A stretch of 32,216 bases of DNA from a virus. The stretch covers positions 1-32,216 of IMG/VR virus record IMGVR_UViG_3300047446_000122. One strand, written 5' to 3'. Position numbers and translations under genes: made by a program. This document shows, piece by piece, positions 28,725-32,216 of the stretch. Positions within the stretch are counted from its first letter, which is position 1. Every line of letters starts with the position of its first letter. The notes under the pieces are model-generated. The model saw only the letters and a program-made list of their open reading frames with translations, did not search any database and was not told the DNA's origin.

Positions 28725-31249
28725 CGATGGCGAACGATCTGAAACTGCGCGTGCTGTTTGATATGGTGGACGGGGCGACTCGGCCGATCCGCAACATCAT
28801 GAGCGGCAACAAGGGGCTCGCCAAGTCGCTAAAAGAGTCGCGCGTCGAGCTCGGCAAGCTACAGGCCGCGCAAAAGGACGTGGCCGCGTTTCGCGATATG
28901 CGCGTCGGCCTGGTGAGCGCGAAACGCGACATGCAATCCGCGCAAGCGCGCGTCGCCGAGCTGGCGCGCGCAATTGAGACGACCGACGCGCCGACGAAAA
29001 AGATGCGCGCCGAATTCGAGCGCGCCAAGCGCACGGCCGCGCAGCTCGCCCAGGCGCACGACACCCAGGCGACGAAAGTGCGCGAGCTGCGCGATCGCCT
29101 CACGGGCGCCGGCATCGACACGCGCAACCTCTCGCAACACGAGCGCACCTTGCGCTCGTCGATCGCCGAGACTACGGCCGCGATGGGCGCGCAGCAACAA
29201 CGGCTTGCCGATCTCACGGCCCGCACGAAGCGCCTCGGCGAAGCCCGCGAGCGCATGAACAAGACGAAAGAGCTCGGCGGCAAGATGGCCGGCACCGGCG
29301 TGCGCATGATGGCCGGCGGCGCCGCGATCGGCGCGGGCACGATCGTGCCGATCGCCGAGTATGCAAAGGCCGAGGATTCGGCGACGCAGCTCTCGAGCGC
29401 GCTGATGCGCGCCGGCGGCGTCGTGCCCCCTGAATTCGAAAAGATCAACGCGCTCGCGATGAAACTCGGCGACCGGCTGCCCGGTACGACCTCGGATTTT
29501 CAGGACATGATGACGATGCTGACCCGCCAGGGTATCAGCGCGCAATCGATCCTCGGCGGCATGGGCGAAGCGACGGCCTATCTCGGCGTGCAGCTCAAAA
29601 AGACGCCGGCCGAGGCGGCCGAATTCACGGCCAAGCTGCAAGACGCCACACGCACGACCGAGAAAGACATGCTCTCGTTGACGGACGTGATCCAAAAAGC
29701 ATTCATGCTCGGCGTTGACGACAACAACATGCTGCAGGGTTTCGCCAAGCTCGGCCCCGCGATGGACACGATCAAGCAAAAGGGCATCGAGGGCGCGAAA
29801 GCCCTCGCGCCGTTGCTCGTGATGGCGGATCAATCGGGCATGGAAGGAAGCGCGGCCGGCAATGCCTATCGGAAGGTGTTCCAGCTCGGGTTAGATGCGA
29901 AGAAAGTCGGCAAGGCGAACAAGCAACTCGCCCCCGCTCAACGCCTGGATTTCACGAACGGCAAAGGCGAATTCGGCGGGCTCGATAAGATGTTCGCCCA
30001 ATTCGAAAAGCTCAAGACGCTCAACACGCAAAAGCGCCTCGGCGTGTTGAAAGAAGTGTTCGGAGACGACGCCGAAACGCTGCAAGTGATTTCCCTGATG
30101 ATCGAAAAGGGAAAGGCCGGCTATGACGAAGTGCAAGCCAAGATGGCCGCGCAAGCGTCGATGCAAGAGCGCGTGAATAAGCAACTCGGCACACTGAAAA
30201 ATCTTTGGGAGGCGGCCGGCGGCACTTTCACGAATGGCCTCGTCGCGTTCGGCGAGTCTGTCGCGCCCGAGGCGAAAGCCGTTGTCGAATGGCTCGGCGA
30301 TATGTCGCAACGCATGGGCGCATGGGCGCGCGAGAATCCGCGGCTCGCCGGCGGCCTGATGAAATTCGCCGCAATCATGGCAATCGTGATGACCGTGATC
30401 GGCGGCTTGCTCGTCGTGCTCGGCGCGCTGATGGCGCCGATCGGCGCGATCGCATTCGCATTCACTGCTGTCGGCGGGGCGGCCCTGGCAACTATCGCCA
30501 CATTCGCGGGCGTGGCGATCGGCATTGTCGCGGCGATCACGGCCGTCGCCGTCGCCGTCTATACCTACTGGGAGCCGATCAAGGGATTTTTCGCCGGCCT
30601 ATGGGACCAGGTAAGGCAAGCATTCGCCGGCGGCCTGGCGGGCGTCGCCGCGCTCGTGCTCAATTGGTCCCCGCTCGGCTTGTTCTATTCCGCATTCGCG
30701 GCCGTGTTGCAATGGTTCGGCATCGACATGCCGGCGCGTTTCACTGAATTCGGAAGCAACCTTATCGCCGGCCTCGTCAACGGCATTACTTCCGGCATCG
30801 GCGCCGTGCAAGCGGCGATCACGAACGTCGCATCAAGCACGGTCGGATGGTTCAAGGAAAAGCTCGGCATTCATAGCCCCTCGCGCGTGTTCGGCGAGCT
30901 CGGCGGATTCATCACCCAGGGCGCCGCGATCGGCATGGACGGCGAGAAAGCGCGCATCGCGAAAGCGGCTGTCGGCCTGGCGACGCTCGCGGCGACGAGT
31001 TTCGCGGGCGCCAATGGCCCCGACACGCCCCTCGGCGGCCCTGGGATAGCCGTTGACACTCGCCCCGCCCTCGCATCGCGCCCTGCGGCCGGAAAATCGG
31101 CCGGCGGCGCATCGGCGGCCGGCGGCGACACGTATGTGTTTCACATCAACGGCGGCGACGGCAAGGCGATCGCCGAGCAAATTCGCGTCGAGCTGGAAAA
31201 GATCGAGCGCCAGAAGCGCGCGAGCGCCGGCTCACGCCTGTCGGATTAA
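28721..31249 (+). CDS. T: Tail tape measure protein T
   Basis: The 842-residue tail length ruler (P2 gpT 815) starts in an ATGA overlap with E'. The N-terminal ~180 residues are coiled coil with RVLFDMVDGATRPIRNIMSG. A TP901/tape-measure core follows at about 190-480 (TTSDFQDMMTMLTRQGISAQ; GSAAGNAYRKVFQLGLDAKK). A long hydrophobic region at about 545-620 holds several membrane-like segments, followed by GIHSPSRVFGELGGFITQGA. It sets tail length and may enter the inner membrane during injection. Confidence 0.96.
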   Translation: MTMANDLKLRVLFDMVDGATRPIRNIMSGNKGLAKSLKESRVELGKLQAAQKDVAAFRDMRVGLVSAKRDMQSAQARVAELARAIETTDAPTKKMRAEFERAKRTAAQLAQAHDTQATKVRELRDRLTGAGIDTRNLSQHERTLRSSIAETTAAMGAQQQRLADLTARTKRLGEARERMNKTKELGGKMAGTGVRMMAGGAAIGAGTIVPIAEYAKAEDSATQLSSALMRAGGVVPPEFEKINALAMKLGDRLPGTTSDFQDMMTMLTRQGISAQSILGGMGEATAYLGVQLKKTPAEAAEFTAKLQDATRTTEKDMLSLTDVIQKAFMLGVDDNNMLQGFAKLGPAMDTIKQKGIEGAKALAPLLVMADQSGMEGSAAGNAYRKVFQLGLDAKKVGKANKQLAPAQRLDFTNGKGEFGGLDKMFAQFEKLKTLNTQKRLGVLKEVFGDDAETLQVISLMIEKGKAGYDEVQAKMAAQASMQERVNKQLGTLKNLWEAAGGTFTNGLVAFGESVAPEAKAVVEWLGDMSQRMGAWARENPRLAGGLMKFAAIMAIVMTVIGGLLVVLGALMAPIGAIAFAFTAVGGAALATIATFAGVAIGIVAAITAVAVAVYTYWEPIKGFFAGLWDQVRQAFAGGLAGVAALVLNWSPLGLFYSAFAAVLQWFGIDMPARFTEFGSNLIAGLVNGITSGIGAVQAAITNVASSTVGWFKEKLGIHSPSRVFGELGGFITQGAAIGMDGEKARIAKAAVGLATLAATSFAGANGPDTPLGGPGIAVDTRPALASRPAAGKSAGGASAAGGDTYVFHINGGDGKAIAEQIRVELEKIERQKRASAGSRLSD

Positions 31250-31264
31250 ACGGAGAAAGGAAAG

Positions 31265-31690
31265 ATGCTGGCGTGCCTCGGGCAATTCGTTTTCGACCTC
31301 ACCAACCTCTCGTATCAAGAGCTGCAGCGCCGCACGAGCTGGAAGCATGCGAGCACGTCGCGCGTCGGCGGGCGCAACGCGCGGCAATTCACCGGCCCAG
31401 GCGACGATTCGATCACTCTAAGCGGCTGGTTTGCACCCGGCCAAATCGGCGGCAAGCTCGCCTCGTTGACCGAGCTGCGCAACATGGGCGACGCCGGCGA
31501 AGCGTATGCGCTCGTCGATGGCACGGGCTCGGTTTATGGCGCGTTCGTGATCGAAGGGCTCGACGAGGGGCAATCGCTGCACACCAACAACGGCACGCCG
31601 TTGCGCGTCGAATTCACGCTCAACCTCATGCGCGTCGATGACGGACTCGTTAAGACCAAGACGGACGTGAACAAGAAGGCCGACACATGA
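31265..31690 (+). CDS. U: Tail protein U
   Basis: The 141-residue protein is P2 gpU, a tail-end protein: LACLGQFVFDLTNLSYQELQ, RTSWKHASTSRVGGRNARQF, GDDSITLSGWFAPGQIGG. It has an AAAGGAAAG ribosome site and overlaps D by four bases. Confidence 0.96.
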   Translation: MLACLGQFVFDLTNLSYQELQRRTSWKHASTSRVGGRNARQFTGPGDDSITLSGWFAPGQIGGKLASLTELRNMGDAGEAYALVDGTGSVYGAFVIEGLDEGQSLHTNNGTPLRVEFTLNLMRVDDGLVKTKTDVNKKADT

Positions 31691-32216
31691 AGCAACCGAC
31701 TCCGATCGCGCAAATCACCCTCGACGGCCGCGATCTCACGAGCAAGATCGCGCCGCGCCTCATTACCCTCGGCCTGTCCGAATCGCGGAGCGACGAAGCC
31801 GACACGCTCGATCTCACGCTCTCCGACTCGCAAGGCGATCTCGCTATACCCGCTCGAGGCGCATTGCTGCGCGTCGCGTTTGGATGGGATGACACGGGGC
31901 TCGTCGATAAGGGCTCTTTTACCGTCGATGAAGTCGAGCACTCGGGCTCGCCCGATACGCTCGTGATCCGCGCGCGATCGGCGTCGATTACGAAGGAGCT
32001 CGGCGAGCGCATCGAAAGGAGCTGGCACGGCGAGACGATCGGCTCAATCGTTCGCAAGATCGCCGGCAAGCACAAGCTCAAGCCGGCGATCGCCGATGCC
32101 CTCTCGAAAGTCGCGATCGCGCACATCGACCAAACGCACGAGAGCGATCTTTCGTTTCTCACGCGCCTCGCAAAGCGTTATGACGCCGTGATGAACGTGA
32201 AAGACACGAACTTGCT
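31687..32216 (+). CDS. D: Late control protein D, N-terminal part (continues at window start)
   Basis: ATG 31687 overlaps the U stop. The frame encodes IAQITLDGRDLTSKIAPRLI, then DEVEHSGSPDTLVIRARSAS, then RSWHGETIGSIVRKIAGKHK, the hallmark of P2 gpD, and runs off the window end into the frame that resumes at position 128 after the 127-base overlap. The whole protein is 345 residues. Confidence 0.96.
   Translation, partial: MKQPTPIAQITLDGRDLTSKIAPRLITLGLSESRSDEADTLDLTLSDSQGDLAIPARGALLRVAFGWDDTGLVDKGSFTVDEVEHSGSPDTLVIRARSASITKELGERIERSWHGETIGSIVRKIAGKHKLKPAIADALSKVAIAHIDQTHESDLSFLTRLAKRYDAVMNVKDTNL
32090..32216. repeat. Terminal direct repeat, copy 2
   Basis: Identical to 1-127. Removing one copy leaves a circle of 32,089 bp. 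Confidence 0.95.

Overview
The window is a complete circular temperate phage genome of the P2 type, apparently living as a plasmid (a phage-plasmid). Its first and last 127 bases are identical (1-127 = 32090-32216), so it reads as a circle of 32,089 bp opened inside the late gene D. GC-rich codon use, the P2 gene order, a DUF3380 endolysin and a Rep/ParA plasmid module point to a betaproteobacterial host, most likely Burkholderia. From memory the plan resembles phage KS14 of B. cenocepacia, a P2-like phage whose prophage is a plasmid; no database comparison was made.

Layout read round the circle. (1) Virion block, 11643-32216 then 1-635: portal Q and terminase P leftward; then rightward O, N, M, L, X, two holin-like genes, a muramidase endolysin, nested Rz/Rz1 spanins, R, S, V, W, J, I, tail fibre H, fibre chaperone G, a small unknown gene, sheath FI, tube FII, E with its frameshifted form, tape measure T, U and D. 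A terminator follows D. (2) Control block, 795-3901: a DUF6884-like gene overlapping a serine recombinase; a leftward CI-like repressor; and the divergent early operon (ribbon-helix-helix protein, Ogr-type late activator, unknown gene). (3) Replication block, 3994-7746: a 921-residue TOPRIM primase/DUF927 helicase and three small genes, closed by a terminator. (4) Partition block, 7830-9263, leftward: ParA, a small ribbon-helix-helix centromere-binding candidate and an HNH nuclease, with three arrays of hexamers spaced every 8 bp. (5) Origin block, 9264-11642: about 1.4 kb with no confident gene but several repeat families, then a Rep_3-type initiator with three iterons upstream and two inverted iterons downstream. 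The candidate cos site lies between rep and Q, where P2 logic would put it.

How the parts fit: P2's integrase and rolling-circle gene A are not seen. In their place are a theta-type initiator with DnaA boxes, a primase-helicase, a partition cassette and a recombinase that could resolve multimers, all suited to a low-copy plasmid prophage. The ogr gene sits in the early operon, so late virion genes would be activated as a consequence of early transcription. The CI-like repressor has lost both residues of the S24 self-cleavage dyad, so induction by RecA-stimulated cleavage looks unlikely. Other points of note are a signal-peptide-like extension on the capsid scaffold/protease O, and partition-type repeats placed in front of the HNH nuclease as well as in front of parA.
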